Below, piece by piece: positions 51,880-62,070 of a stretch of 64,000 nucleotides of DNA. Both the position numbers and the translations under genes were made by a program. The stretch covers positions 496,001 through 560,000 of the forward strand of contig PHSQ01000002.1 of assembly GCA_002862095.1 (NCBI GenBank), given 5' to 3'. Under the pieces are notes generated by a model. It was given only the letters and a program-made list of their open reading frames with translations, was not told where the DNA came from and ran no database searches. The first letter of the stretch is position 1. Every line of letters begins with the position of its first letter. This stretch comes from Methylocystis sp. KS32. GTDB taxonomy: Bacteria > Pseudomonadota > Alphaproteobacteria > Rhizobiales > Beijerinckiaceae.

Positions 51880-54138
51880 TCAGCCGAATTTATTGTTCTT
51901 CGGGAAGCCTCTCGGCGGCAGGCGTCCGGCCTCGGCTCTGTGGCCCATCCATTCCTTCAATTCGGCTTTCCCAACATTGAACACGCGCCCGGAGGAATCG
52001 GTCCAACTCAGCCCTCCGGCGAGGGCGAAAACCCTGGCGTCGGCGACGCCGCCATCCTTGTAGCGCTGCATCCGCACCCCTTTGCCGCGCGCCATGCGCG
52101 GCGCTTCCTCTAGCGGAAACACCAGCAGCTTGCGGTTTTCGCCGATGATCGCCACATGATCTCCCTCGGCCGCCGCGACGATTTTCAGCCGCGCCGGCGC
52201 GTCGAGGTTAAGGGCGGCCCGGCCCTTTCGGGTGGTCGCGACGAGATCGTCCTCGCCGGCGACAAAGCCGCGTCCATCGTCGCCGACAAGCAGCAGCGAG
52301 GCGCCGGGCGTATGCGCCATCACCCGCACCAGGCTCGCGTCATCGTCGATATCGGCCAGCAACCTGATCGGCTCGCCATGCCCGCGCCCTCCCGGAAGCT
52401 TGGCGGCGTCGAGAGTGAAGACCTTGCCATTGGAGGCGAAAGCGAGAATTTTCGAGGTGGTCTGGGCGAAAAACGCGGTCAGCAAGGCGTCGTCGCCCTT
52501 ATAGGCCAACCCCGAAACATCGGGGGCGTGTCCCTTGAGGGAGCGAATCCAGCCCTTTTGCGAAACGACCACGGTGATCGGTTCGCGCTCGATCATCGCC
52601 TCGGTCAGATCGACGTCGGCGGGGGCGGGAGCATCCTCGAAGGTGGTGCGCCTGCGGCCTAGCGCCGTCTGCGGCCCGAAGGTCTTTTTTAGCTCGCGTA
52701 TCTGACCCGTGATGGCGCGCCACTGCTTCGACTCGTCGCCAAGCAAGGCTTCGACCTCGGCGCGCTCCGTCACCAGTTGGGCGTGCTCCTTGCGCAGCTC
52801 CATTTCCTCGAGTTTTCTCAGGGCGCGCAAACGGGTGTCGAGGATGTAGTCGGTCTGAAGGTCCGTCAGGTCAAAGGCGGCTTTCAAGGCGCTCTTGGCG
52901 TCGTCTTCCTCGCGGATGATGCGGATCACCTCGTCGAGATTGAGGAAGACGACGATCATGCCCTCGAGTTGCTCGAGCCGCCGCAATATCGCCGCCAGCC
53001 GATGGCGCGACCGGCGCAGCAGCACCTCGCGCCGGTGATCGAGCCATTGCCGCAGCGCCTCGTCCAGGGACACGACGCGGGGCGTCACGCCCCCGACCAG
53101 CACGTTCATGTTGACGGAGAAGCGGGTCTCCAGTTCGGAGAGTTTGAACACCGTCTCCATCATCAGAGCCGGGTCCACGTTTCTCGCCCGAGGCTCCAGA
53201 ACGATACGAACGTCCTCGGCGGATTCGTCGCGAACGTCGGCGACCAAAGGCAGTTTCCGCTCCATGACGAGTTCGGCCAGCCGCTCGATCAGGCGCGACT
53301 TCTGCACCCCGTATGGAATTTCGGTCACGACCGCGACCCAGCCCCCCCGCGGCAATTCTTCCTTGATCCAGCGGGCGCGCAGCCGAAAAGAACCCCGGCC
53401 CGTGCGATAGGTCTCGACGATGTCTTCCCGCTTATCGACCACGACCCCGCCGGTCGGAAAATCCGGCCCCTGAACGAAAGTCAGCAATTGTTCCGCCGTC
53501 GCGTCGCGGTGCGCGATCAAATAAAGCGCCGCGTCGCACAGCTCCGCCAGATTGTGCGGCGGCGCCGAGGTGGCCATGCCGACCGCGATCCCCTGCGAGC
53601 CATTGGCCAGCAGATTGGGCAGCGCGGCGGGAATGACGACGGGCTCTTTTTCCTCGCCCGAATAATTGGGCTTGAAATCGATCGCGTCGTCCTCGATCCC
53701 CTCGAGCAAAAGCCGGGCTACGGCGGTCATTCGCGCTTCTGTGTAGCGATAGGCCGCCGCCGAATCGCCGTCGATATTGCCAAAATTGCCCTGGCCGTCG
53801 ACCAGCGGATAGCGTGACGAAAAATCCTGCGCGAGCCGCACCAGCGCGTCGTAGATGGCCTGATCGCCATGAGGATGGAACGAACCCATCACGTCGCCGA
53901 CGATCTTCGCGCATTTTTTGAAGGCCGAGGCGGGATCGAGACGCAGCACGTGCATCCCGTATAAAATCCGCCGATGCACCGGCTTCAAGCCATCGCGAGA
54001 ATCCGGCAAAGCGCGATCGGTGATCGTCGAGAGGGCGTAGCGCAGATAGCGCTCCTCCAGCGCCTTCCGCAGCTCGACGGGCGCCACGGACTTGTCTTCG
54101 CCCGAGCCGCCGCCAAATCCAGCGCCTTTTTGCGCCAT
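51880..54138 (-). CDS. parC: DNA topoisomerase IV subunit A
   Basis: The 752-aa DNA-breaking subunit of topoisomerase IV, which separates daughter chromosomes. Start at [10 protein letters not shown]; upstream in-frame codons are an extension. Conserved: [20 protein letters not shown], the quinolone-region [20 protein letters not shown] and the catalytic Tyr in [11 protein letters not shown]. The long coiled-coil and C-terminal beta-propeller follow. The GyrA-box of gyrase (QRRGGKG) is absent, which supports ParC rather than GyrA. The matching parE is not in the window. Confidence 0.94.
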   Translation of the reverse strand: MAQKGAGFGGGSGEDKSVAPVELRKALEERYLRYALSTITDRALPDSRDGLKPVHRRILYGMHVLRLDPASAFKKCAKIVGDVMGSFHPHGDQAIYDALVRLAQDFSSRYPLVDGQGNFGNIDGDSAAAYRYTEARMTAVARLLLEGIEDDAIDFKPNYSGEEKEPVVIPAALPNLLANGSQGIAVGMATSAPPHNLAELCDAALYLIAHRDATAEQLLTFVQGPDFPTGGVVVDKREDIVETYRTGRGSFRLRARWIKEELPRGGWVAVVTEIPYGVQKSRLIERLAELVMERKLPLVADVRDESAEDVRIVLEPRARNVDPALMMETVFKLSELETRFSVNMNVLVGGVTPRVVSLDEALRQWLDHRREVLLRRSRHRLAAILRRLEQLEGMIVVFLNLDEVIRIIREEDDAKSALKAAFDLTDLQTDYILDTRLRALRKLEEMELRKEHAQLVTERAEVEALLGDESKQWRAITGQIRELKKTFGPQTALGRRRTTFEDAPAPADVDLTEAMIEREPITVVVSQKGWIRSLKGHAPDVSGLAYKGDDALLTAFFAQTTSKILAFASNGKVFTLDAAKLPGGRGHGEPIRLLADIDDDASLVRVMAHTPGASLLLVGDDGRGFVAGEDDLVATTRKGRAALNLDAPARLKIVAAAEGDHVAIIGENRKLLVFPLEEAPRMARGKGVRMQRYKDGGVADARVFALAGGLSWTDSSGRVFNVGKAELKEWMGHRAEAGRLPPRGFPKNNKFG

Positions 54139-54456
54139 ATCGCCAATCTCCCTATCAAACGAGTCGCGGGCCAATCCGCTCCCCGGCTCCAACCGCCCGG
54201 CAGCGCTGAGTTTTCGTCAAAACGGAGGCGTTCGGCTCCGCCTTTGCGCGAGAATTCCGGAGCGATTCGGTCCGCCGACGGGTTCGCTGCTTTTATGAAG
54301 GTCAAGGAGGCCGACGCAAGTTTCGCGGATGGAGACGAGAGCCAACCGTTAAGCAATTCCTCATACAATGTTTTTGTTTTTTTAGAGATTTTTGCGATAA
54401 ATTTTGCTTGTGAACCCCGCGCCCAGTCGCCTAAAACTCGGCTACGCCGCGCCCTG

Positions 54457-54568
54457 GAGCGCTTTCCGACCAGACGGAATCGTCTGGTCGATAAGAAATC
54501 GCTCCAGATTCAAAAGCTGGAGCAAAATATAGTCGAAAAAGTCTATCAACTTTTTCGGATTTTACCCT
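54457..54568. repeat. Family A double-hairpin repeat
   Basis: Full copy (CCGACCAGACGGAAT / CGTCTGGTCG, then GGAGCAAAATATAGTCGAAAAAG / CTTTTTCGGATTTTA). It lies in the 471-bp gap 54139-54609 upstream of parC and just before a small secreted protein gene. The AT-rich part near 54360-54420 (GTTTTTGTTTTTTTAG) probably contains the parC promoter. Confidence 0.88.
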
Positions 54569-54609
54569 GGGGGCGCGTTTCGCGCTTTCTGCAAATAGAG
54601 TCGCACGAA

Positions 54610-54858
54610 ATGAAATATGGGCTTCCCGCAATGATATTCGCCTTTGTCTCCTGCGCCGATTGCGCGGCCGCGCTCGACGCGTCGCTGGCCTCGGCGGAGG
54701 CCCGCCAGACCGTGCGGGGAGACGCAAATCAAAATTCCGAATCGACCCGCAATGTGGCCGCGAGCGTCTCCTGCCGGGAAGTGGACGTTGCTCTGGACGA
54801 AGGCTACGGCGTCAGCCGCCACGAAACGCGTTATGAATGCGAAACGCGCGCTCACTGA
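54610..54858 (+). CDS. Small secreted cysteine-containing protein
   Basis: An 82-aa frame with a signal-peptide-like start (MKYGLPAMIFAFVSCADCAA). The mature part is Ala-, Ser- and Glu-rich with two cysteines (SVSCREVDVALD and TRYECETRAH) that could form a disulfide. VDVALDEGYGVSRHETRYEC has the look of a small periplasmic protein of the kind found in Hyphomicrobiales, but I recognise no named family. It begins 42 bp after a family A repeat. Confidence 0.6.
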   Translation: MKYGLPAMIFAFVSCADCAAALDASLASAEARQTVRGDANQNSESTRNVAASVSCREVDVALDEGYGVSRHETRYECETRAH

Positions 54859-55078
54859 CGTGAAACGCTGGTTTCGGCCTCCTCTTTCTAACAAGGATCG
54901 CCGCCCGCGCGGTCTGCTTGGACGCGCAAACTAGCCGCCCGAGGACGAAAAATCATTCGGATGGGAATCCCGCGGTCAGCGCGCGCCTCGATTTATCGAT
55001 CAGGAGGCGCTTTGGTCGACAACGCCAACTCCCTCGCGCTCGACCCACGAAAATTTTGAGCTTTTATAATGGTTTTAA

Positions 55079-55153
55079 TGGTGGGCGCGACAGGGATTGA
55101 ACCTGTGACCCCTTCGATGTCAACGAAGTGCTCTCCCGCTGAGCTACGCGCCC
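55079..55153 (-). tRNA. tRNA-Val (GAC)
   Basis: Minus strand: acceptor GGGCGCG pairs with CGCGCCC, the anticodon stem CTTCG/CGAAG holds loop TTGACAT (anticodon GAC), and the T arm is ACAGGTTCAATCCCTGT. CCA is encoded. Confidence 0.96.
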
Positions 55154-55423
55154 GAGCGCCTTGCCGGCGTCTCGTGTGAAGGGGCGTATAATGGCTCCCA
55201 GTTCGTTGCGCAAGCGTTTTTAGCCCCGACGCGCCCTGCGAAAAAAAAGCGTCCGTCCAAGAACGGTTTGCGAACGCCTTTCGTTAAAGAAGATTTAAAA
55301 AAGCGTCTTTAAGGCGCCAAAAAACGCCAGCCCCCGGCCAAAACTTGAGCTTGCTGGCCGCAATAATTGTGTCACACTAGACAGGCCGGAAAGGACAAGT
55401 CCGGTCTAGCAGGGAGGTTCCTG

Positions 55424-55603
55424 ATGTCCTTACAGAGCCATATCGTTGAGCTTCGGCGTCGCCATGAGGCGCTAGAGAAGGAAATCGAGAGGGAACAACT
55501 TCATCCGCGCACCGACGAACAAAAATTGCACGAATTGAAGCGAAAGAAGCTCCACATAAAAGATGAGCTTTCCAAGTTAAAGCAACCCGAAACGCTGCAT
55601 TGA
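55424..55603 (+). CDS. DUF465 (YdcH-like) coiled-coil protein, copy 1
   Basis: A 59-aa helical protein; start MSLQSHIVEL chosen because GGAGG lies nine bases upstream, with the longer frame starting in non-conserved sequence. The pattern LRRRHEALEKEIEREQ and HELKRKKLHIKDELSKL is typical of the DUF465 family of short, charged hairpin helices. Function unknown. A second family member lies at 57560-57778, on the other side of selO. Confidence 0.88.
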   Translation: MSLQSHIVELRRRHEALEKEIEREQLHPRTDEQKLHELKRKKLHIKDELSKLKQPETLH

Positions 55604-55638
55604 TTTCCACCCGGACGCGGAATCATATCCGCGGAACT

Positions 55639-55755
55639 TAGAGCGCTTTCCGACCAGACGGAATCGTCTGGTAGATTAAGAAATCGCTCCAGTTTCAAAA
55701 AGCGGGAGCAAAATCCAATCGAAAAAGTCTATCAACTTTTTCGGATTTTGCTCCA
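55639..55755. repeat. Family A double-hairpin repeat
   Basis: Full copy with the arms CCGACCAGACG / CGTCTGGT and GGGAGCAAAATC...CGAAAAAG / CTTTTTCGGATTTTGCTC. It lies within the 416-bp gap 55604-56019 and is followed directly by a variant element. Confidence 0.88.
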
Positions 55756-55854
55756 GAGCGCTTTCCGCGAAAAGCGGATATGCCCATGCGATCGGAATTC
55801 GCTCCAGCCCGTTGATTTTGAGCGAATTCTTATCGTTCGAACGGAAAGCGCTCC
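55755..55854. repeat. Variant palindromic repeat adjoining family A
   Basis: Begins GAGCGCTTTCCGCGAAAAGC, contains ATCGGAATTCGCTCCAGC and GCGAATTCTTATCG, and ends TTCGAACGGAAAGCGCTCC, the inverse of its start. The same blocks occur at 12433-12556, and the last block also ends the element at 61319-61417. Confidence 0.65.
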
Positions 55855-56019
55855 AAGAATGCCGCGCCGCGGCTATAATTTCGATTCCAACCTCGGCGCG
55901 ACCCAGGGCGGGGAGAAATCTCCGCCTTTCGGTTTTTTGGCGCCCGCCAAACCACTCTCGCCACCGGCTATTGGCGCGCGAAGCGCCTGCGGTCTCTGGT
56001 CTAATCCAGGCTTTGCTTC

Positions 56020-57441
56020 ATGCCCCTATCCGAGCGCTATCGCGCCGAAACTCTGCACGGTTCCCTTGGCGAGGGTTTTTTCGACGAAGTCGAGCCTGCG
56101 GTCTTCCCCCAACACATTCTGCGTTTCCGCGACCAACGCTGGGCCGCGCGGGTGGGGCTCGACAGGCTGACCGACGAGGAATGGATCGCTCACTTCGGCG
56201 AATTCGAGCCCCTGCCCGGCTCCTTCTCCAAACCTCTCGCGCTTCGCTATCATGGCCATCAATTCCAAACCTACAATTCGGATCTAGGAGACGGGCGAGG
56301 TTTTCTCTTCGCCCAACTGCGGGATTTGACGGATGGGCGGCTGCTCGATCTCGGCTCCAAAGGCAGCGGACAAACGCCCTGGTCGCGGCGCGGCGACGGT
56401 CGCCTGACGTTGAAGGGCGGCGTTCGCGAGATTCTGGCCACACAGATGCTCGAGGCCATCGGAGTGGACACGTCCAAGAGCTTCAGCCTGATCGAGACCG
56501 GCGAGCAACTCATTCGCGCCGACGAGCCCTCGCCGACGCGATCGAGCGTCCTGGTGCGGCTCTCCCACTCGCACATCCGTATCGGGACCTTTCAGCGACT
56601 GGCCTATCTCAACGACAAGCCCGCCATCGAGCGGCTCCTCGATTACTGCATAACCCATTATTTTCCCGGGATCGTCGCGGAGCCCGCCGAGCGTCGCGCG
56701 GTTTCGTTCCTACAGACGGTTACGGCGCGCGTCGCCCGCCTTGCCGCGAGCTACATGGCGGCGGGGTTCGTCCACGGCGTGCTCAATTCCGACAATATCA
56801 ATATTACCGGTGAGAGTTTCGACTATGGCCCCTGGCGCTTCGCGAGCCGCTGGGACGTCCGTTTCACCGCCGCTTATTTCGACCAAACAGGGCTTTACGC
56901 CTTCGGGCGGCAAGCTGGCGCAATCGGTTGGAATCTGGCTCGGCTCGCGGAATGCCTGCTGCCGATGACCGGACTGGCGCCGGCTCAAGCAGCCATCGAC
57001 GCCTTTCCAGGCCTCGCCCGCGCGGCGTTTCACGACATTCTGGCGCGGCGCCTGGGGCTTGCTTCGCAAGGCGCGGATCGCGACGCCAACCTAGCGTCGG
57101 CCTTCACCAATTTTCTGATCGCGTCGCAAGCGCCGCTGGAACAGGCCATCTTCGATTGGCGAGGAGGTCTCGCGAGCGAACCGCGCGCGCGGAGCGGTCC
57201 GGCGGCGTCCTATTATGAAACAGCCGAGTTCTTGCAATTCCGCGAGGCATTGGAGGGCTACGCGCCGAGCGAGACCCCCCGGCTTGACCACCCCTATTTT
57301 TCGCGCTCCGAACCCTGCGCCATGCTCATCGACGAGGTGGAGGCGATATGGAGCGCCATAGCCGAACGCGACGATTGGACAATCTTTAACCAGAAACTCG
57401 AACGCATCGCGGAAATGCGCGACGCCTATAGCCAGGATTGA
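56020..57441 (+). CDS. selO: Protein adenylyltransferase SelO (YdiU)
   Basis: A 473-aa pseudokinase-fold enzyme that transfers AMP to proteins. Family motifs: RYHGHQFQTYNSDLGDGRG, LLDLGSKGSGQTPWSRRGDG, LSHSHIRIGTF and FVHGVLNSDNINITGESFDYG, the last with the metal-binding Asn and Asp. The C-terminus has PYFSRSEPCAML; the terminal selenocysteine/Cys of some members is absent, the protein ending MRDAYSQD. Start at the ATG at 56020. Confidence 0.94.
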   Translation: MPLSERYRAETLHGSLGEGFFDEVEPAVFPQHILRFRDQRWAARVGLDRLTDEEWIAHFGEFEPLPGSFSKPLALRYHGHQFQTYNSDLGDGRGFLFAQLRDLTDGRLLDLGSKGSGQTPWSRRGDGRLTLKGGVREILATQMLEAIGVDTSKSFSLIETGEQLIRADEPSPTRSSVLVRLSHSHIRIGTFQRLAYLNDKPAIERLLDYCITHYFPGIVAEPAERRAVSFLQTVTARVARLAASYMAAGFVHGVLNSDNINITGESFDYGPWRFASRWDVRFTAAYFDQTGLYAFGRQAGAIGWNLARLAECLLPMTGLAPAQAAIDAFPGLARAAFHDILARRLGLASQGADRDANLASAFTNFLIASQAPLEQAIFDWRGGLASEPRARSGPAASYYETAEFLQFREALEGYAPSETPRLDHPYFSRSEPCAMLIDEVEAIWSAIAERDDWTIFNQKLERIAEMRDAYSQD

Positions 57442-57559
57442 GCCGGCGCCAATGATTCGGTCTTGCTGGCGAAGCCTCTCGAACGCAATAATGAGACTAA
57501 CGATTCCTTTTAATTGACGCGCAATCGCTTGGCGCAAGCGATTGCGCAGGCGACAATTG

Positions 57560-57778
57560 ATGAACGACAATCGGGACGAAGCCGAAAACGCCGCGCTGCG
57601 CGCCGAGTTGGAGCATCTCCGCCTCGAACACCATGACTTGCAGGCGGCGATCGACGCGCTGCTGGCGGTCGGAGGGGCGGACCAACTTCAAATCCAGCGG
57701 CTGAAAAAACGCAAGCTCTTGCTGCGCGACCGCCTCCAACGCCTCGAAGACGAAATCACCCCGGACATTATCGCCTGA
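57560..57778 (+). CDS. DUF465 coiled-coil protein, copy 2
   Basis: A 72-aa protein from MNDNRDEAEN. The helix pair LEHLRLEHHDLQAAIDAL and QIQRLKKRKLLLRDRLQRLE matches DUF465 and the copy at 55424-55603. It lies 118 bp after selO on the same strand. Function unknown. Confidence 0.85.
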   Translation: MNDNRDEAENAALRAELEHLRLEHHDLQAAIDALLAVGGADQLQIQRLKKRKLLLRDRLQRLEDEITPDIIA

Positions 57779-57926
57779 GCCCCGAGATCGGAAAGGCGGG
57801 GCGACTCCCGAGGCTGTTGCGCCAGAACGGGATGGCGCGATGATTGAAGCGGTGGCGCTGGAACGTCTGCATCGGCTCGTTTTGAAACGAGCGCCAGACG
57901 TTGGATCAGCAAGAGAGGGTATCTCC

Positions 57927-58163
57927 ATGCCGCGCTTCGCCATTTCCATCAACCATTCCTACAGCTCCAGCCAAGCGAATTTCCGCGCGCATCGCAATGT
58001 GCGCGGCCTTCAAAATGTGGAGGCGCTGCTTGCAACGACCCACGACGCCGCGTCTTACACGATATTCTCTCCCCGACTGCTGAAATGGATCGGCCTCCTG
58101 ACGGGCCTCGCTGCCATCAGCCTGATTGGCGCTCTCTGGCGCCTGTCCCATTTCACCCATTAA
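57927..58163 (+). CDS. Small membrane protein, hypothetical
   Basis: A 78-aa frame beginning MPRFAISINHSYSSSQANF; GAGAGGG lies eight bases upstream of the ATG, which favours this start over one at 57840. The C-terminal half is a single membrane helix (LLKWIGLLTGLAAISLIGALW). No family recognised. It precedes purE on the same strand. Confidence 0.55.
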   Translation: MPRFAISINHSYSSSQANFRAHRNVRGLQNVEALLATTHDAASYTIFSPRLLKWIGLLTGLAAISLIGALWRLSHFTH

Positions 58164-58286
58164 GGGCGGCGGCGGGCCGAATTAGCCGAATAAGGCAAGC
58201 CGCGCCCGCGGGGAATCGCGGCTTGCATGAGGCAGCCGCTTCGGCTATGGCGCACACTCTCAATTTCCCAGCCTGCCGGAAACGCC

Positions 58287-58784
58287 GTGACGAAGTCCGC
58301 AAAGCCAGTCGCTGTCATCATGGGATCGCAATCCGATTGGGCGACAATGCGCCACTGCGCGGAGACGCTTGACGCCCTCGGCATTGGCCACCAGGCTCGC
58401 ATCGTTTCGGCGCACCGCACCCCCGATCGCCTGGTCGCATTCGCGAAAGGCGCGGAGAGCGAAGGCTTCGAGATCATCATCGCCGGCGCTGGAGGCGCGG
58501 CGCATCTGCCAGGGATGACCGCCGCCATGACCGCCTTGCCCGTGCTCGGCGTGCCAGTGGAGTCCGCGGCTTTGTCTGGAATGGATTCGCTGCTTTCTAT
58601 TGTGCAAATGCCGGGAGGCGTCCCCGTCGGCGCCCTCGCCATCGGTAAGGCCGGCGCAATCAACGCCGCGCTTCTGGCGGCCGCGATTCTGGCCGGACAC
58701 GACTCCGACCTAAAGAAGCGTCTATTGGAATTTCGCTCCCGGCAAACCGACAATGTGGCGCTAACGCCAAGCGATAAGGGATGA
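58287..58784 (+). CDS. purE: N5-carboxyaminoimidazole ribonucleotide mutase
   Basis: A 165-aa purine-synthesis enzyme that moves the carboxyl group made by PurK. The GTG at 58287 is chosen since class I PurE starts just before [15 protein letters not shown]; the upstream ATG adds 20 residues. Active-site motifs: [10 protein letters not shown] and [18 protein letters not shown]. The C-terminal LLAAAILAG is standard. The purK start lies 3 bp after the stop. Confidence 0.95.
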   Translation: MTKSAKPVAVIMGSQSDWATMRHCAETLDALGIGHQARIVSAHRTPDRLVAFAKGAESEGFEIIIAGAGGAAHLPGMTAAMTALPVLGVPVESAALSGMDSLLSIVQMPGGVPVGALAIGKAGAINAALLAAAILAGHDSDLKKRLLEFRSRQTDNVALTPSDKG

Positions 58785-58787
58785 CCC

Positions 58788-59870
58788 ATGCTGGAGCCTG
58801 GCGCGACCATCGGTATCCTGGGGGGCGGCCAGTTGGCGCGAATGCTCGCCATGGCCGGCGCTCGGCTCGGTCTCAAGAGCCATATTTATTCCCCGACCGC
58901 GAACGAACCCGCATTTGACGTCTGTGCGGGCCAGACCATAGCCGCTTATGAAGACGAAAGCGCGCTGAGCCATTTCGCCGAGCGAGTGGACGTCGTGACC
59001 TATGAATTCGAGAACGTGCCCGCCGCCACGGCCGATTTTCTCGCCGCGCGGAAACCGGTGAGACCGAACCCAAAGGTTCTCGCGCTCACCCAAGACCGGC
59101 TGGCGGAGAAACAATTCGTCCAGAGTCTCGGTATTGAAACCGCCGAATTCGCCGATGTCGCCGACGCGGGAGCACTCGCCCGCGCCGTCGCGCGTCTCGG
59201 GCGCCCATCGATCTTGAAAACCCGCCGTTTTGGCTATGACGGCAAGGGGCAGGCGTTGCTCCAGGGCGGCGCCGATCTCGCGACCACCTTCCGGGCGCTG
59301 GGCGGCGTCCCTTGCATACTGGAAGGTTTTGTCCCTTTCGCAAAGGAAATCTCGGTGGTGGCGGCGCGCTCCGTCGACGGAGCCTTTCGGGCTTACGACA
59401 TTTGCGAGAACGCCCACGAGCACCACATTCTTGCGACCACAACGGTTCCTGCGAGCCTCCGACCCGAGACAGCCGCGCAAGCCGCGCAGATCGCGCGGAA
59501 AATAGCCGAGGCGGCCGATTACGTCGGCGTGCTGGCGGTGGAAATGTTTTTGGTGAAGGAGAAAGCCGGGGACGAGGAAAAGCTGGTGGTCAACGAGATA
59601 GCGCCACGGGTGCACAACTCCGGCCACTGGACCATCGACGCCGCCCTAACCTCTCAATTCGAACAACATATGCGCGCGGTCGCGGGGTGGCCGCTGGGCG
59701 ACGCCCGGCGCATCGGAACAGCGATCATGAGGAACCTGATCGGCGAGGAGGCCAAACGGTGGCGCGAGATCCTGGAAGAGGACGGAGCCTGCCTTCACCT
59801 TTACGGGAAAGCGGAGATCAGGGCCGGGCGTAAGATGGGCCATGTGACTTACGTCGTCCCCGACAGGTAA
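58788..59870 (+). CDS. purK: 5-(carboxyamino)imidazole ribonucleotide synthase
   Basis: A 360-aa ATP-grasp enzyme that carboxylates AIR using bicarbonate and ATP, working with PurE. Order of motifs: IGILGGGQLARMLAMAG, VVTYEFENVPAA, KTRRFGYDGKGQ, VVAARSVDGAFRAYDICEN and VNEIAPRVHNSGHWTIDA. Full length. It is the second gene of purEK. Confidence 0.96.
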   Translation: MLEPGATIGILGGGQLARMLAMAGARLGLKSHIYSPTANEPAFDVCAGQTIAAYEDESALSHFAERVDVVTYEFENVPAATADFLAARKPVRPNPKVLALTQDRLAEKQFVQSLGIETAEFADVADAGALARAVARLGRPSILKTRRFGYDGKGQALLQGGADLATTFRALGGVPCILEGFVPFAKEISVVAARSVDGAFRAYDICENAHEHHILATTTVPASLRPETAAQAAQIARKIAEAADYVGVLAVEMFLVKEKAGDEEKLVVNEIAPRVHNSGHWTIDAALTSQFEQHMRAVAGWPLGDARRIGTAIMRNLIGEEAKRWREILEEDGACLHLYGKAEIRAGRKMGHVTYVVPDR

Positions 59871-60033
59871 TAAGGCCACGAAGGACATATTGTCTCGACG
59901 ATCGATCGCGCGAGCGCCGCATGGCTCGTTTTTATTCTTTTGCAACTTTTGGTTAAATGGTTATCCTTAGGATAAGGCGGCCTGTGCCTGAGATGGGGAT
60001 GCGCCATACCATCAACTCGCCGGGAGGGTAATC

Positions 60034-61320
60034 TTGTTCAAGCCATCCGGGGGCATGAATGAATATCTGGTTCTACCGCGGGAGATGTTCGCCTTTGCTA
60101 TAGAAGGCGGCTTTTTCACCGGGATCATTCTCGTGAAGATGGGCGTCGCGGTTGCCGCCATACCCTATTCTATTCTCTCCTATATCCTTACCACCGTGGC
60201 CTTGAGCCTGTATTCGAAACCCCAGGCGGCCGCACTCCCTGGCCACGATCACTGGAGTTCGGTTGGCGGCCGGCCATCGCTTTCGTCGAGATTTTCTCGC
60301 CCGTCGCGCTTCATTTCGGCGGTATTGCTGACGGCTGCAAGCATTGGGGCCAATCTCGCGCTCGACACCGATCCCCGCGAACATGCTTACTTTTCCATGT
60401 CCGCGCCGATCGTCGTAAGCGCGCTGTTTTTTGGATTTGAGGCCGCAAGCTTCGCGCTGCTGATAGCCTGCATCGCCAGTCTTTATTTCTTTATTCCGCC
60501 TAAATTTGATCTCCGTATCGAGGATCCACGCGACATTGGACTTCTGTGTGAATTCGCGGCATTCGTATTTCTTTGCTCTTGGATTTTGAAATCCATGTTT
60601 GAAAGAGCGACCAAGGCTGGGGCTCTTGCCGCGAAAGTCGCTGGAGGCGCATGGATCATAGAAGATGATTCAAAACCAGAGGCTTCCAAAACGTCTTGGT
60701 TGAATGCGCAACTGACGTTAAATGAAAAGCAATTGCACGAAGCGATTAGGCGTCATGACGAATTACGCCACAGAGTGAAAAACGAGTTCCAGGCCTTTAT
60801 AATTCTCGCGGCGAAGGAAGCGGACGCAAGCCAGAACCCCGAAGAATTTCATCGGTGGATTTTGCGGCTCCGTAGCGCTGCCGAGTTGCATAATCTGTTG
60901 GACGATGCTGAAGAGGCCATCTCGATGGCGAGTTATTTCGAAAGTCTTTCCAACTCGATAATGAAAACATTCGACGGTCGCCTCGCCATCGAAACCGAAG
61001 TGGATCGCGACATCTGTCTGGACCAGCAGAGAGCCCGATATCTCGGACTGATTTACATGGAGACAGCGATCAACGCGCTCAAACATGCTTACCCGGAAGG
61101 AGAGTCGGGCAATATAAATGTGAAACTGCAAATATTCGGAAACGACATCAAATTCTCGATCGCTAACGATGGCGCCGGCTTCAACCCGAAGTCGGTCCGG
61201 CCCGGCTTCGGCTTCCTCCTAATCGAAGAAAGCGTCGCCAGCCTTGGCGGCGCATTACGCTGGGAAAAATCGACGCAGGGATCAAGCCTGACCGTCACCT
61301 TCACGCATCGCCGCAACTAG
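60034..61320 (+). CDS. Membrane histidine kinase with DUF4118 sensor, HWE/HisKA_2 type
   Basis: A 428-aa sensor kinase. TTG at 60034 follows GGGAGGG by six bases and is preferred; ATG at 60055 is possible. One hydrophobic region (about 20-60) precedes a DUF4118 four-helix sensor (about 90-190: AVLLTAASIGANLAL, PIVVSALFFGFEAASFALLI, FIPPKFDLRIEDP). The phospho-acceptor region HDELRHRVKNEFQAF (about 250) is of the HisKA_2/HWE type, and the ATPase has ETAINALKHAYPEG and NDGAGFN then RPGFGFLLIEESV. No response regulator is adjacent. Its stop codon lies inside a family A repeat. Confidence 0.88.
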   Translation: MFKPSGGMNEYLVLPREMFAFAIEGGFFTGIILVKMGVAVAAIPYSILSYILTTVALSLYSKPQAAALPGHDHWSSVGGRPSLSSRFSRPSRFISAVLLTAASIGANLALDTDPREHAYFSMSAPIVVSALFFGFEAASFALLIACIASLYFFIPPKFDLRIEDPRDIGLLCEFAAFVFLCSWILKSMFERATKAGALAAKVAGGAWIIEDDSKPEASKTSWLNAQLTLNEKQLHEAIRRHDELRHRVKNEFQAFIILAAKEADASQNPEEFHRWILRLRSAAELHNLLDDAEEAISMASYFESLSNSIMKTFDGRLAIETEVDRDICLDQQRARYLGLIYMETAINALKHAYPEGESGNINVKLQIFGNDIKFSIANDGAGFNPKSVRPGFGFLLIEESVASLGGALRWEKSTQGSSLTVTFTHRRN

Positions 61321-61417
61321 AGCGCTTATCGACCAGACGGAATCCTCTGGTCGATAAGAAATCGCTCCAACCTTCTGAGTTTGAGAGATTTCTTATCGTT
61401 CGAACGGAAGGCGCTCT
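61319..61417. repeat. Family A/variant hybrid repeat
   Basis: Begins with the family A first hairpin (GCTTATCGACCAGACGGAAT / TCTGGTCGATAAG) but continues with the variant ending GATTTCTTATCGTTCGAACG and GGCGCTC. The stop codon TAG of the histidine kinase gene forms the repeat's first bases. Confidence 0.85.
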
Positions 61418-61857
61418 TCTGTAACGGGCCTTTCGTTGTCAACCCCTCACGCTCTTCCCTTCGCCGCTTCACTCTTCTGTCCGTGGCCGGCGCCGAAGCT
61501 CAGCGGGCCGCCACTTGATGGGATCAGATGAGGATGAGGCCGGCCAATCTGATTGCGCGTGGTCGTGAGCCACTGAGCGCCTTGCGGTCTGACCTCATCC
61601 ATCGTCCCGGCGAGGGGCGAACGCTTCGGGAAGGCTGGTGCTCGCCCGGCCCGAAACCCTTGTATCTCCCCTCCTTACGCTGCCGCCACGACCGCAAAGG
61701 CCGCCTTGCGAGCGCTACCGTTGCGCGCTACGACCAAACAGCGGGTTTTGGACGCCGATTGACACACCTCACCGCAAAGCCGAAGCCCTGCGGCGGCCCG
61801 TTACGCCATCTAATTCCGCTGCGTCACGAAGCAGAAACCGGAGCGGTGAAGGACAAC
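61418..61857. other. Intergenic region, no gene seen
   Basis: Frames in both directions are short or arginine/proline-rich. I see nothing that supports a gene, RNA or terminator between the family A/variant hybrid repeat and the family C repeat. Confidence 0.5.
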
Positions 61858-62002
61858 GTCATCGCGAGCCGAAAGCGTGGTGGGAGGCAATCCTTAAGCC
61901 GCGCCAGCCCTCTGGATTGCTTCGCCTTCGGCTCGCAATGACGGCGTGGGTCGGCCCGCTGGATCGCGCGCACGTCATTGCTTCGCTGCGCTCGCAATGA
62001 CG
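61858..62002. repeat. Family C palindromic repeat plus partial copy
   Basis: GTCATCGCGAGCCGAAAGCG with GGCAATCC, then TCTGGATTGCTTCG and GGCTCGCAATGACG; a shorter second part, GTCATTGCTTCGCTGCG with CTCGCAATGACG, follows at 61973. The same family is at 49885-49966. Confidence 0.7.
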
Positions 62003-62070
62003 AAACCGCCGGCGAATTCGTTCGTGACGCAGTAGAATTATGCCGCTGGGTTCTTCTTTGCTTTTCCCGA

